The translations under genes were made by a program, and so were the position numbers. A DNA stretch of 64,000 nt from Sphingobacterium paucimobilis HER1398 (GTDB taxonomy: Bacteria; Bacteroidota; Bacteroidia; Sphingobacteriales; Sphingobacteriaceae). The notes below the pieces were generated by a model. That model was not told where the DNA came from. It did no database searches and worked only from the letters and a program-made list of their open reading frames with translations. Of the stretch, positions 35,056 to 45,004 are shown in pieces. Numbering within the stretch: the stretch's first letter is position 1; every line of letters begins with the position of its first letter. The stretch covers positions 124,001 to 188,000 of the forward strand of contig NZ_ATDL01000012.1 in assembly GCF_000416985.1 (NCBI RefSeq), given 5' to 3'.

Positions 35056-35949
35056 TTATCGATGTGATGTGTAGAACAAGGGAACTCCCAATGCGGCTAC
35101 TTTATCTCCGTCCAGTCCTTCCATCTCCCTATAGGCACTCATCAACTCATTAAACTGCGAAACAGTACGCGCTCCAATCAATGCACTGCTCACTGCACCA
35201 TGCCGCAATACGTAAAAGAGTGCAACAGCAATAGTCGATACGCCCTGTTCAGAAGCTACCTGTGCGACCCTGGTTTGAACATCAGCCACTGTGCCTGCAT
35301 CAAGCCCCAGGTATTCTTTAGCAGCTTTGTCTATTAACATTCCCTGTGCCAAGGTCCCTCTCCCAATGATACCGACATGTTGTTCTTCTAAGAAATCCAG
35401 ATACTCCTCAGGTCTCGTGTCCAACACGCTGAATTGCATCATATTGGACACCATATTCCCCATTTGGGCATACGGTTTAAAAACATTAGGCCTGATAGAA
35501 GAAAGTCCATAAGCTCTGATTTTTCCTGCCTCTTTTAACCTTTCAAAAGTATCTACTACATCATCAAAATCATCCCCTATGGTCCCCCCGTGCAATTGAT
35601 AGAGATCGATATAATCAGTCTGTAACCGCTTCAATGAAGCATCTATTGCCGTATGGATATAAGCTTTAGAAACATTCCATCCCCATCCACGACCGTCCTC
35701 ATTCCAGACATTGCCCACTTTCGTAGCCAATACGATATCCTTCCTAAATTCCTTTATCCCCTCTCCCAAGAGCTTTTCATTTTCCCCTTTGGCGTACAGG
35801 TCTGCAGTATCAAAATAACGGATCCCCTCCTCATAAGCAGTTTGGATCAACTGCAAATCAGACAGTCTATCTTCCAGGGACAAAGACATGGCTCCAAAAC
35901 CGAGAGCCGACACTTTCAGTTCAGATCTCCCCAGCTTATTCAGCTGCAT
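35056..35949 (-). CDS. Aldo/keto reductase
   Basis: A 297-residue NAD(P)H-dependent oxidoreductase. The TIM-barrel signature is present: GFGAMSLSL near the start, YFDTADLYAKGENEKLLG with the catalytic Asp and Tyr, ATKVGN with the Lys, LYQLHGG with the His position, and the C-terminal cofactor motif ALIGARTVSQF. Substrate not predictable. Its start overlaps the end of the FKBP gene by 14 nt, making it the last gene of a three-gene operon. Confidence 0.9.
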   Translation of the reverse strand: MQLNKLGRSELKVSALGFGAMSLSLEDRLSDLQLIQTAYEEGIRYFDTADLYAKGENEKLLGEGIKEFRKDIVLATKVGNVWNEDGRGWGWNVSKAYIHTAIDASLKRLQTDYIDLYQLHGGTIGDDFDDVVDTFERLKEAGKIRAYGLSSIRPNVFKPYAQMGNMVSNMMQFSVLDTRPEEYLDFLEEQHVGIIGRGTLAQGMLIDKAAKEYLGLDAGTVADVQTRVAQVASEQGVSTIAVALFYVLRHGAVSSALIGARTVSQFNELMSAYREMEGLDGDKVAALGVPLFYTSHR

Positions 35950-36709
35950 CTCTACCCTTGATTTCTAACAATTCTACTTCAAAAATCAACGGACTGAATG
36001 GCGGAATTCCCCCTGTGCCACGCTCTCCGTAAGCTAAATTATAAGGAATGAAAAACCTGAATTTAGATCCCACTTTCATTAAAGGAATCCCTATTTGCCA
36101 ACCTTTGATCACTCCGGTCAAACGGAGACTTAGCGGTTCATTGCGATCATAAGTACTGTCAAATTTATCACCATTGGGCAGGGTTCCTAAATAATGAACC
36201 AGCACCTCGTCCGATGCAGTTGGCTGTGCACCTTCCCCCTGGACCAACACCTCATATTGCACACCTTCATCGGTCACTTTAATATTCGGATTCAGTTTAT
36301 TCTTGGCAAGAAAATCTTCTCCAGGCTTGCGGAGCTCTGCATTCTTCTGCTCCATCATCTTACGCATAGAGGATTGAATTACTTCCGAACTCTGATCTTC
36401 AGTCAATAGCACTCCACTACCCTTGAAATAAGCCGATATGCCTTCGGACAACATTTTCAAATCCAGTTCAAACCCATTTGCTTTCAACGATCTCGCGATA
36501 TCGGTACCCAAAGCATAAGACAATGAATCTTTATCCGTCTTTAAAACCACCGCATTCGTGGGAACAGCTTTTTTAGGAGAAGATCGTGTCGCAGACTGCG
36601 TACTCGATTTAGCTCTTACGGGTGTCTTTTTTGTACTTGTCTGCGCATTGGTAATACACAACGAAGCTCCGCCAACAAGGGCAAGAGCACATGCTACTTT
36701 AAATTTCAT
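35936..36709 (-). CDS. FKBP-type peptidyl-prolyl isomerase, periplasmic
   Basis: A 257-residue proline isomerase acting as a folding factor in the envelope. It has a signal peptide (about 1-23, VGGASLCITNAQ), a basic Ser/Thr/Lys linker, an FKBP_N dimerisation domain (about 60-140) and a C-terminal FKBP domain (about 150-255). The latter contains DEVLVHYLGTLPNGDKFDSTY, split by the active-site loop, and FFIPYNLAYGERGTGG IPPFSPLIFEVELL. It overlaps the upstream glycosyltransferase gene by 4 nt and the downstream reductase gene by 14 nt. Confidence 0.92.
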   Translation of the reverse strand: MKFKVACALALVGGASLCITNAQTSTKKTPVRAKSSTQSATRSSPKKAVPTNAVVLKTDKDSLSYALGTDIARSLKANGFELDLKMLSEGISAYFKGSGVLLTEDQSSEVIQSSMRKMMEQKNAELRKPGEDFLAKNKLNPNIKVTDEGVQYEVLVQGEGAQPTASDEVLVHYLGTLPNGDKFDSTYDRNEPLSLRLTGVIKGWQIGIPLMKVGSKFRFFIPYNLAYGERGTGGIPPFSPLIFEVELLEIKGRDAAE

Positions 36710-37692
36710 TTATGGTTATTTACAATTGTTTCTATAATAGACATCGTATGATTGGGATAATCCACCCTTACGTGACTATTATCATTGAGCCATAGCTCAA
36801 TATCATATTCATATTTTTTCTTCAGGCTTTTGATGACAGGCACTCCCATTTTTTCCAGAGCAGCAGCATTGAGATGCTGTTCGTACTGATTCTTCATCGG
36901 AATAACGAGGATCTTTTTACCAAGATACAGCGCTTCTGCAGGAGTTTCAAAACCAGCACCGCACAATACCCCTTCTGATGAGGCCATACTTTTTATGAAA
37001 GCTTCACTATTAATAGGATTGATGCTGACATTTTTATAGCGCAAAGACTTGTTGTTGTGCTTAGAAAACACCTCCCATTTAGCACCTTCAAACTTAGTCA
37101 GATGTTTTAACAAATGTGCATCATCATAGGACGGCAGATATACCGTATAGTGCCCGTCGTTCGTTGGTTCCAGATTGCGGATAGACTCTCGTATCACTGG
37201 AGTGTATACGGATCTATGATAAGATTGAAAATGGAAGCCATAAGCATCGGATACCGGCGCATAATTTTTCATGATGAATTTTCCCATCAGATCTCCTTCC
37301 TCCGGCTTGGGACTGTCCGGGTGCAATGCTCCAATCTGATGACTCAATCCAATACAGCGTATATCCTTTGTATGGCAGGCCCATGCTGTAATAGGTTCAA
37401 AATCATTGATAACCAGATCATACTTTTCTACAGGCACAGAATTTATCTCTTGGATAAACTTCCGTATGGTGGAGCTCATAAAAGTCTTCCATAAATCGAC
37501 TCCGCCGCTCTTACCAAAAATAAAACTCAATCCATGTAGTCGATATTTTATCTCGAAAGGCAAAGGAATATCCGCTTGAATACCGCTAATCAATACGTCC
37601 ACTTCACCAAATTGCTGCAAGCAGGGGATTACATCCATTGCTCGACAAAGATGCCCGTTTCCGGTTCCTTGTATGGCGTACAATATCTTCAT
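36706..37692 (-). CDS. Glycosyltransferase-like protein (MJ1255/VC2487 type, GT-B fold)
   Basis: A 328-residue protein with a GT-B fold. The N-terminal glycine-rich loop is YAIQGTGNGHLCRA, as in MurG/GT28 relatives. The C-terminal donor-binding part is GVLCGAGFETPAEALYLGKKILVIP followed by QYEQHLNAAALEKMGVPV. The family is widely conserved but the sugar and acceptor are not known. The stop overlaps the start of the FKBP gene (ATGA). First gene of the operon; its upstream region shows no clear promoter. Confidence 0.85.
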   Translation of the reverse strand: MKILYAIQGTGNGHLCRAMDVIPCLQQFGEVDVLISGIQADIPLPFEIKYRLHGLSFIFGKSGGVDLWKTFMSSTIRKFIQEINSVPVEKYDLVINDFEPITAWACHTKDIRCIGLSHQIGALHPDSPKPEEGDLMGKFIMKNYAPVSDAYGFHFQSYHRSVYTPVIRESIRNLEPTNDGHYTVYLPSYDDAHLLKHLTKFEGAKWEVFSKHNNKSLRYKNVSINPINSEAFIKSMASSEGVLCGAGFETPAEALYLGKKILVIPMKNQYEQHLNAAALEKMGVPVIKSLKKKYEYDIELWLNDNSHVRVDYPNHTMSIIETIVNNHK

Positions 37693-37807
37693 TTTTCATC
37701 TATAGTAAATCGAAAATACTGTTTTTTTTTCATTTGACATCCATTCATTTATTAAATTATGGTTAAGCCTTTTATTTCACTACCTTTAAGCTTATAACCA
37801 ATACATT

Positions 37808-38743
37808 ATGAAACCAACTATATATCTGGCTATCGGTGTATTCCTGAGCATTTCACTTTCATCTTGGGGTTTCTATGCACATAAAAAGATAAACGAAACG
37901 GCCGTCTTTCTCTTGCCAACAGACATGGCATTCTTCTTCAAGAAAAACATCAAGATCATAACAGAAAAAGCTGTTGATGCGGACAAGCGCTGCTATATAG
38001 ACACCGTGGAGAGCCCCCGGCACTTCATTGATTTGGATCGCTATGAGGATATTGACACACTCCCCATACACTGGAGTAAAGCTGTAGAAAAGTTCAGTGA
38101 GCGCAGATTGATAGCACAGGGCGTCGTACCTTGGCAGATTGTCAGAACCTATCAAAACCTTGTCAGTGCTTTTAAAGTCAAAAATGAAAGGAAAATCATT
38201 CAACACAGTGCCGACCTTGGGCATTACATAGCCGATGCCCATGTACCATTACACACCAGCAGCAACTACAATGGCCAATACACCGATCAGATCGGCATAC
38301 ATGCTTTTTGGGAGACAAGACTGCCCGAAATGTTTTCCAAAGACTACAACTACTTCATAAAAAGTGCTGATTATGTGGCTGACCCACTGAAAACGGCATG
38401 GCAAATAGTTAGAGCGAGCAATGCCCTGGTAGATTCCGTATTACACATTGAAAAGGAGCTATCACTATTATTTAAAGAATCGGAGAGAAAGGGATATATA
38501 GAAAGAAACAGTCAATTAATATACACTTACTCGGATGCCTATGCCACACGCTACCACCAGTCGCTCAATGGAATGGTAGAGAGACGACTAAGGGCCTCTA
38601 TACTGCAAGTCGCTTCATTTTGGTACTCCGCCTGGATAGATGCCGGTCAACCTTCGCTATCCAATTTAAAAATAAACGAAGCAGAATTTACGCCGATACC
38701 TACAACAGGGCAAAAATCACTCGGTCGCGAAGAATGGCATTGA
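37808..38743 (+). CDS. Zinc-dependent phospholipase C / S1-P1 nuclease family protein
   Basis: A 311-residue secreted protein with signal peptide about 1-20, cut just before Trp-Gly (SSWGFYAHKKINE). The mature N-terminal Trp is itself a zinc ligand in this family. Further His/Asp ligands appear in SPRHFIDLDRY, LGHYIADAHVPLHTSSNYNGQ and GIHAFWETRLPE, the classical S1/P1-nuclease set. Whether it cuts nucleic acid or phospholipid cannot be told. Convergent with the T9SS cargo gene. Confidence 0.88.
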   Translation: MKPTIYLAIGVFLSISLSSWGFYAHKKINETAVFLLPTDMAFFFKKNIKIITEKAVDADKRCYIDTVESPRHFIDLDRYEDIDTLPIHWSKAVEKFSERRLIAQGVVPWQIVRTYQNLVSAFKVKNERKIIQHSADLGHYIADAHVPLHTSSNYNGQYTDQIGIHAFWETRLPEMFSKDYNYFIKSADYVADPLKTAWQIVRASNALVDSVLHIEKELSLLFKESERKGYIERNSQLIYTYSDAYATRYHQSLNGMVERRLRASILQVASFWYSAWIDAGQPSLSNLKINEAEFTPIPTTGQKSLGREEWH

Positions 38744-38751
38744 TACAATCA

Positions 38752-41178
38752 TCATTTCGCAAAACCAGTTGCCGAAGTCAATATCATAAGCGCCCCCTTA
38801 TTAACAACGGGGCGTTGTCCATATCTACTCCCCTTGAACACGTAGAAATAGACTCCATTTGTCACACTTGATGGGACGATCCAATCATTTTTATAATTGC
38901 TCGATGCAAAAATAATTCGTCCTGTACGATCCAATACACTGACTTCGACCTGATCAAAAACAGAAAGTCCTATAATCTCAAATGTATCATTTTTAGAATC
39001 ACCATTAGGAGTGATCGTATTCGGAATGAACAATCCTTTTACCTGTAAAGTAACAGTGGCAATATTTGACCAATTGCCATTGCCATCCTTGATCTGATAG
39101 GTAAATCTATCTGTCCCCACGTATTGATCATACGCTTCATAGATCCACCCTCCGTCTGCATCTTTATAAAGGTTCCCCTGGCTGGGATATTCCAGAATAC
39201 GTATACTTTCTTTATCCAAATAAGTATGTTCAACAAAATCATTATTGGTGATATCCAACACTTGAGCGGTATTGTATACTATTTCAAACGAATCATCTTT
39301 TGCCACAGGAGCCGTTCTTAGTATCTGTAGATATACTTTATTGGCCACCTTTGCGGTGTCACCCTCAGCAGCCAGTCGATAAGAAAACTCATCCGTACCG
39401 ACATAAGTCGCATCCGTGACCGTATACGTAGCTGTCGTACCAGTCAATACAAGCTGACCATACACAGGAGAATCTACAATCTCGATTTTCGTTGGAGTAG
39501 CGTCATTTCTCCTTTCAACAACCAGATCAAAAATAGCCTCTTTGCCCTGATATAACGTAATATACTGTTCCTTTACTTCGGGAAATGCTTCCCCCTCGTC
39601 TACAGGAACTTTCTCCCCTACACTAATGGTTTCTACGACTTCGGCTTGCAGCAGACTTGCATAAGTCCATGTATCCATCACGCGGTCATTCCCATAACTG
39701 AAAGCCCCATACCCATTGTTAGTAGTCCCTTGTATGTGCTCGGTCTCCCTATAGGTGCCCCAGCGATGCCCATCCACGCGACTGGGAGTGCCTACCTTAT
39801 TGACCCGAGGTCTTGACACCTCGCTTGGTTGTCCCCCTGTGATATCCGAATCGTCCCAAAACATAACAGCATCACTGTGCGTACTGCCATCTATATTGAT
39901 CCTATCCACAATGATACCATTGGGATTAATCTCCATATCAAAATAAGGAAAATGTATTTCTCCTTTAATCAAGGACACCGAAATACCTATCGAATAGTTA
40001 GTTCCCTCGGGCACAAAACGACCATCACCATCCAGCCCATCCCAAAAAAAGCGATTTACCCCCTCCTTGGCTTCCACCGTGATTTCGCGATTCGCAAAAA
40101 GTATGTTTGTTGATTTTGAACTTATAACAACCTTATAACGGCCCTTACAATTGGTTTGAAAACTCAAAAAAGTACCTTCTTTACGAAGTTGATTGCCAGC
40201 ACCGTTCTCTCGAACTATCCCAATATCCTGGACTGATATAACCTGCTGCGTATTAAAAAGCCAGCTCTTACCTCCTGGAAATGCCCCCTGACTCTCCTTT
40301 GGCATCCCGCTATCCGGCAAATTATAAAACATTTTGTGGGTGACGTGAAGTCCCTGATCCTCTTCATTGGGGTTATGAAAAAGTGCGACAGACTGCTGAT
40401 TGGCACTTTTGTAGGTAGGCGTACCTTTCCTGTCCAAAATGCCCGAACTGTTAACAAAATAGGCAAAATCAACACCATGACTCCCATTTCCATTGACGTG
40501 GTAAATATATCCATCGTTTGTCAACACATAGTTTTGTCCGTAAAAAGCACCATCCCGCTGCGCCAAGCTCTCTCTTGAGATATGTAACTGCAGGATAGAG
40601 ACAAAAACTCGCCCAGCCAGCCAAGCTGTATTATCCCTATTCCGAACCGACACATCCCAGGCCGCAATAAGACTTCCTATCCTATGCTGTGTCCAGTCTG
40701 CATCAGCTTTGACACTCGGTACTTCGGTCAGCGCTATACTACGCGGGTCATCATCAGGAGACCTGAATTCGATAGACCATATTCCGGTCTGCCCCATGCC
40801 TACAGGCACTTCAAACGGGGTATAGCCGATTCTAGGCCCAGCCAGTTCAGCCTTACGGCTGGAGCCGTCCATGGCTACAATACGGCCTACATCATTTGCA
40901 TCTGTTTGATATTGAATTCCATCTGGAGAAGTTATCCAGATTCTGCCCTGCCCAATATTTTGGGCGCTTGAGGCGACTGCAATAGTCTCCCCTTCCACAG
41001 CGTAGACATAATGCGCAGCTCTATTGGCGAAAGCATCCCTCCCAACAGGCAATGAGACTAAAAAAGCCCGATTGCCTTCAACCTTATCAGGGTACAAATC
41101 TTTTGACCCCTCTCCGAAAACGCTATTCATCCAACAAAACAGGCCCATTAGTAGGAGCATGTTCCATTTCATTTTCAT
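38752..41178 (-). CDS. Large secreted protein with T9SS type-B sorting (gliding-motility) C-terminal domain
   Basis: A protein of about 808 residues exported by the type IX system. The ATG at 41178 is chosen because it starts a signal peptide (KWNMLLLMGLFCWMNSVFG), and the longer frame begins at a TTG within the promoter. After a large N-terminal beta-rich region there are tandem Ig/cadherin-like repeats (about 545-715; TYTVTDATYVGTDEFSYRL and IYEAYDQYVGTDRFTYQI are parallel). The C-terminal domain (about 720-808) starts IPNTITPNGDSKNDTFEI and has LDRTGRIIF and GVYFYVFKG, the CHU/type-B sorting signature. Cargo function is unknown, possibly adhesion. A PorE-like gene lies nearby. Confidence 0.88.
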   Translation of the reverse strand: MKMKWNMLLLMGLFCWMNSVFGEGSKDLYPDKVEGNRAFLVSLPVGRDAFANRAAHYVYAVEGETIAVASSAQNIGQGRIWITSPDGIQYQTDANDVGRIVAMDGSSRKAELAGPRIGYTPFEVPVGMGQTGIWSIEFRSPDDDPRSIALTEVPSVKADADWTQHRIGSLIAAWDVSVRNRDNTAWLAGRVFVSILQLHISRESLAQRDGAFYGQNYVLTNDGYIYHVNGNGSHGVDFAYFVNSSGILDRKGTPTYKSANQQSVALFHNPNEEDQGLHVTHKMFYNLPDSGMPKESQGAFPGGKSWLFNTQQVISVQDIGIVRENGAGNQLRKEGTFLSFQTNCKGRYKVVISSKSTNILFANREITVEAKEGVNRFFWDGLDGDGRFVPEGTNYSIGISVSLIKGEIHFPYFDMEINPNGIIVDRINIDGSTHSDAVMFWDDSDITGGQPSEVSRPRVNKVGTPSRVDGHRWGTYRETEHIQGTTNNGYGAFSYGNDRVMDTWTYASLLQAEVVETISVGEKVPVDEGEAFPEVKEQYITLYQGKEAIFDLVVERRNDATPTKIEIVDSPVYGQLVLTGTTATYTVTDATYVGTDEFSYRLAAEGDTAKVANKVYLQILRTAPVAKDDSFEIVYNTAQVLDITNNDFVEHTYLDKESIRILEYPSQGNLYKDADGGWIYEAYDQYVGTDRFTYQIKDGNGNWSNIATVTLQVKGLFIPNTITPNGDSKNDTFEIIGLSVFDQVEVSVLDRTGRIIFASSNYKNDWIVPSSVTNGVYFYVFKGSRYGQRPVVNKGALMILTSATGFAK

Positions 41179-41210
41179 AGCATAGATAGATGTGTCCAAG
41201 TGGACTGTAT

Positions 41211-41242
41211 CAAATATAATATTTTCGTAATAAAAATACAAC
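41211..41242 (-). promoter_or_regulatory. Promoter of the T9SS cargo gene
   Basis: Minus-strand GTTG (41239-41242), 20 nt, TATATTTG (41211-41218); one mismatch at -33. Confidence 0.6.
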
Positions 41243-41289
41243 AGCAGAATTTAAAGTTTTTAAATAGCCAATCGTTGGTTTATTTATAT

Positions 41290-41297
41290 TAACTTTG
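41290..41297 (+). promoter_or_regulatory. -7 element of queE
   Basis: TAACTTTG matches TAnnTTTG, about 21 nt before the ATG 41319. The TTG that opens the longest frame is part of this element, so it is not the start. Confidence 0.5.
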
Positions 41298-41318
41298 CCC
41301 CCTGTTAAATTCAACACA

Positions 41319-41942
41319 ATGTCACATCAAGTTCCCGAAAACGGCTCAAAACTTCCATTAATGGAAGAATTTTACACGATTCAAGGAGAAGGATTCCACA
41401 CTGGTAAAGCTGCTTATTTCATCCGCCTAGGAGGCTGTGATGTCGGCTGTCACTGGTGCGATGTGAAAGAAAGCTGGGATGCCGAACTGCACCCCCTCAC
41501 TGACGCAGAGACAATAGTAGAAAACGCAAAAAAGCATCCCGCAAAAACAGTGGTTATTACCGGAGGCGAGCCTTTGATCTATAATCTAGATTATTTAACA
41601 CAAAGACTCAAAGACGAAGGGATCAAAACATTCATCGAGACATCCGGAGCCTATCCGCTCAGCGGCACCTGGGATTGGATCTGCCTATCTCCCAAAAAAT
41701 TCAAAGCGCCCAAACTGGAGGTGCTTCAGGTTGCAGGCGAACTCAAGGTCATTGTCTTCAATAAAAGTGATTTCAAATGGGCAGAAGAGCACGCTAAAAT
41801 GGTCGGACCAAACTGCAGGCTATATCTACAGCCCGAATGGTCCAAAGCGACTGAAATCACTCCTCTTATTATTGAATACGTCAAAGACAACCCCCACTGG
41901 GATATATCTCTACAGACACACAAGTTTCTCAACATCCCCTAG
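41319..41942 (+). CDS. queE: 7-carboxy-7-deazaguanine synthase (radical SAM)
   Basis: It converts 6-carboxytetrahydropterin to CDG in queuosine synthesis. From the ATG at 41319 it has 207 residues. The radical-SAM cluster motif is the classical CxxxCxxC (GGCDVGCHWCDVKESW), with the substrate loop MEEFYTIQGEGFHTG before it and TGGEPLIYN as the SAM-binding GGE. Other que genes are not in the window. The downstream gene follows after about 100 nt, so co-transcription is possible. Confidence 0.94.
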   Translation: MSHQVPENGSKLPLMEEFYTIQGEGFHTGKAAYFIRLGGCDVGCHWCDVKESWDAELHPLTDAETIVENAKKHPAKTVVITGGEPLIYNLDYLTQRLKDEGIKTFIETSGAYPLSGTWDWICLSPKKFKAPKLEVLQVAGELKVIVFNKSDFKWAEEHAKMVGPNCRLYLQPEWSKATEITPLIIEYVKDNPHWDISLQTHKFLNIP

Positions 41943-42041
41943 GTTTAGGTATTCTAAAGAAAGTTTTATATTTTTAATAGCCAACGAACTGGACATTTCT
42001 AGTTGTAAAGGTTTCTAAGCGATTTAAAAATAAGTACAAAA

Positions 42042-43931
42042 ATGGAGTCATTCCTTAAGCTAATCTGTTTTTTACTGCTATTATGTTGGTACAACCTCTC
42101 CTTTGGCCAGAAGCCATCGACCAATAGAAAAGCGCAAATTGCCTATGAAAATGCGACTAAACAGCTCGCTCTTCAGAATAGAGCAAAGGCAATCGATGAG
42201 CTAAAAAAAGCTATAGAACTGGATCCTCAATTTGCCACTGCCTACCAACAATTGGCAGACCTCTATCGTTCCGAGAATAAATACACAGAAGCCATCCCTC
42301 TTTACAAGAAGGTATTACAGATAGATCCAAATCTAACAAAACTGACGTTATTCGGTCTGGGGGAATCTCAATTGGCAAACGCGGCGTATCAAGAAGCATT
42401 GACCAACCTCTCCCGCTATGCGGAGGGAGAACTTTCGGCAAAAAGCAGACAAAAAGTGCAGCAGTATATGGACAACTGTCAATTTGCACTCCTTCATCAT
42501 AAGACAGACTCCGTACAGGTCCACCGTCTCCCCGCTACGGTCAATACGACGGATGATGAGTACTTCCCCAAATTAACAGCAGATGGCAAACGTCTAATTT
42601 TCACACGCAAAAGCAATAATCAGGAGAACTTTTTCGAAAGCAATCTAATCGAAGAAAACTGGTCTACAGCACAGAAACTAGTTGGATCAATCAATTCGGA
42701 ATTGTTTAATGAGGGCGCACACTCCATATCTCCCGATGGCAAATACCTCTTTTTTACCGGATGTAACCGTCCCAATGGACTGGGCAGCTGCGACATCTAT
42801 GTATCTAAATTCGAAAATGGCACATGGAGTGCCCCCCACAATTTAGGCTATCCTGTAAATACCAAAGGATGGGAAGCTCAGCCTGCTATATCCGCTGATG
42901 GACGAACACTGTACTTTGTCAGCAATAGACCAGGCGGCATGGGTGGCAGTGACATTTGGAAAAGCGAACTGTCCGCAGATGGAAAATGGCAAACCCCACA
43001 AAACCTTGGCCCTCAAGTCAACACCGCATTTGACGAAAGATCCCCTTATATACATCCGGACAACAAGACGCTGTACTTTGCCTCCGAAGGATGGCCTGGA
43101 TTTGGTCGCTATGATTTGTTCAAAACCCAGCTTGACAGTCTTGGGCAATGGAGCACTCCTATAAATCTGGGAGCCCCGATCAATAACAATTATGATCAAA
43201 CCGCCATACATGTGACTATGAACGGCACCTTAGGCTACATGGCCTCTGCAGATTCTTCAGGCCAACTGGATATTTACAGCGTGAACATCCCCAAGCCACT
43301 CCAGCCTATCCCCGTAGCCTACATACAGGGCACAATATATGATGCTGAAAACAAAAAGACCTTATCCGCAACAATTTCAGTGACCAACACACACAACCTA
43401 GAGGTCGTCTACCTGGACCAATCAGATGACCAGGACGGACAGTTTATCGCGACACTTCCCGTAGGTGCCAACTACGCAGTACATGTCCATAAAGAAGGTT
43501 ATATGTTTGATTCCAGACAGTATGATATTTCTGACACAGCATTAAAAAACGAAGTGTTTAAGAAAGATGTATTCCTGCAACCTATCCGCAAAGGAAACAC
43601 AATACAATTGAATAATATCTATTTCGACACGGACAGTTCTATTCCTCTCAAAAGCTCTGCTTCAGAGCTACAGCTGCTGCTAAGATTCATGCAACTTAAC
43701 AGGACTGTCAATATAGAGATTGCGGGGCACACCGACAATACAGGCAACAAAGCGCACAACCAGCGCCTTTCAGAAAACAGAGCTTCAGCGATATCGGCCT
43801 ATCTCCTTGAAAAAGGAATCCCCGAATCCAGAGTCAAAAGCATCGGATACGGGGATACCAAACCAATCAGCGACAATACCAGTCCCGAAGGCAAACAACG
43901 TAATCGTCGCACAGAAATAATACTTCGTTAG
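42042..43931 (+). CDS. PorE-like TPR/propeller/OmpA protein
   Basis: A 629-residue envelope protein with four parts: signal peptide (about 1-22); TPR repeats (about 30-130, AIDELKKAIELDPQFATAYQQLA); a PD40/WD40-like propeller (about 160-420, repeated SPDGKYLFFTG, SADGRTLYFVSNRPGG, HPDNKTLYFASEG); a carboxypeptidase-regulatory-like domain (about 425-510); and an OmpA peptidoglycan-binding domain (about 520-629, IAGHTDNTGNKAHNQRLSENRA). This is exactly the domain order of PorE, the T9SS protein that contacts peptidoglycan, but Bacteroidota carry several paralogues, so the role is inferred. The 3' end overlaps the convergent oxidoreductase gene by 4 bp. Confidence 0.8.
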   Translation: MESFLKLICFLLLLCWYNLSFGQKPSTNRKAQIAYENATKQLALQNRAKAIDELKKAIELDPQFATAYQQLADLYRSENKYTEAIPLYKKVLQIDPNLTKLTLFGLGESQLANAAYQEALTNLSRYAEGELSAKSRQKVQQYMDNCQFALLHHKTDSVQVHRLPATVNTTDDEYFPKLTADGKRLIFTRKSNNQENFFESNLIEENWSTAQKLVGSINSELFNEGAHSISPDGKYLFFTGCNRPNGLGSCDIYVSKFENGTWSAPHNLGYPVNTKGWEAQPAISADGRTLYFVSNRPGGMGGSDIWKSELSADGKWQTPQNLGPQVNTAFDERSPYIHPDNKTLYFASEGWPGFGRYDLFKTQLDSLGQWSTPINLGAPINNNYDQTAIHVTMNGTLGYMASADSSGQLDIYSVNIPKPLQPIPVAYIQGTIYDAENKKTLSATISVTNTHNLEVVYLDQSDDQDGQFIATLPVGANYAVHVHKEGYMFDSRQYDISDTALKNEVFKKDVFLQPIRKGNTIQLNNIYFDTDSSIPLKSSASELQLLLRFMQLNRTVNIEIAGHTDNTGNKAHNQRLSENRASAISAYLLEKGIPESRVKSIGYGDTKPISDNTSPEGKQRNRRTEIILR

Positions 43932-45004
43932 AGTCTTACCCTATTTCCTGTCCGTACCGACTCATCACAGGCCAGTGCTATTTGCAAACTGTTAATCGCA
44001 TCATCCATCGATTTTGCCAGATCGAGGTCTTCCAGGATCGCTTCACTAAAAAAACGCTGCTCCCTATTGCATAGCTCCTGGTGGTTGGGCTCATCCGTCA
44101 AGTCAATCCATTCATCAGGTTTGACAAATTTATTCGCACGGTCCAGGTCCACGTGATGGACCCGTATCGATTCCGTCTTCGTATGTGCCTCTACAGCATC
44201 AGACTGCCCGTCGCTAGAGGCATCCTTGGCGACAATAGAAACCGATCCTTTGGGCCCGATAACATCTTTAACAAAGAAAGCCGTCTGGCTCATCATCGGT
44301 CCCCAGCCTGCTTCGTACCAGCCCACACTCCCATCGTCAAATGTTATCTGTAGCTGTCCATAGTTATAATTGTCATCCGGGATATCATCTGTAAGTCTTG
44401 CTCCAATCGCCGATACCGCCACAGGCTTGGCATCAGTCATCTGGCACATCACATCGATATAGTGCACCCCACAGTCCACAATAGGGCTCAAGCTTTGCAT
44501 GAGATTTCGATGCACATCCCACATATAACCTTGGCTTTGCTGATTGAGATTCATCCGAAACACCAAAGGCGTCCCCAGCTTCCTGCCCTCCTCAATAAAT
44601 CGCATCCAAGACGGATGGTACCTAAGAATATACCCGACGACCAATTTCTTGTTCGCTCGAATGGCAGCTTCGACCACACGCTTAGCACCGAGGACTGTAT
44701 CTGCCAGCGGCTTTTCTATAAAAACGTGCGCACCATGGTCAAACGCCAAAATTGCGTAAGCTTCGTGGGTATCGGGGTATGTCGAAATACACACTGCTTC
44801 AGGTTTGGTCGCCTCAAGGGCTGTTTCATAATCGTCAAAACAAGGATAGTTCGTTCCCAAATCCGAATTGAGTTGTTCTTTACTAGATCCTCTTGACACC
44901 AGACCTATTATCTCAAATTCTTCAGAATCATGATAAGCTTTCGCGTGCGAGGCCCCCATGTTACCACAGCCGACGACCAAAACACGTATACCTCTCCTCT
45001 TCAT
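43928..45004 (-). CDS. Gfo/Idh/MocA-family oxidoreductase
   Basis: A 358-residue cytoplasmic NAD(P)-dependent dehydrogenase. The Rossmann motif is VLVVGCGNMGASHAKAY, and the family EKP motif is HVFIEKPLADT near 95. The C-terminal alpha/beta sheet domain contains IVDCGVHYIDVMCQM. Substrate unknown, usually a sugar or sugar derivative. The ATG follows directly on the stop codon (TAG) of the upstream Gfo/Idh gene, so they are translated as a pair. Confidence 0.9.
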   Translation of the reverse strand: MKRRGIRVLVVGCGNMGASHAKAYHDSEEFEIIGLVSRGSSKEQLNSDLGTNYPCFDDYETALEATKPEAVCISTYPDTHEAYAILAFDHGAHVFIEKPLADTVLGAKRVVEAAIRANKKLVVGYILRYHPSWMRFIEEGRKLGTPLVFRMNLNQQSQGYMWDVHRNLMQSLSPIVDCGVHYIDVMCQMTDAKPVAVSAIGARLTDDIPDDNYNYGQLQITFDDGSVGWYEAGWGPMMSQTAFFVKDVIGPKGSVSIVAKDASSDGQSDAVEAHTKTESIRVHHVDLDRANKFVKPDEWIDLTDEPNHQELCNREQRFFSEAILEDLDLAKSMDDAINSLQIALACDESVRTGNRVRL

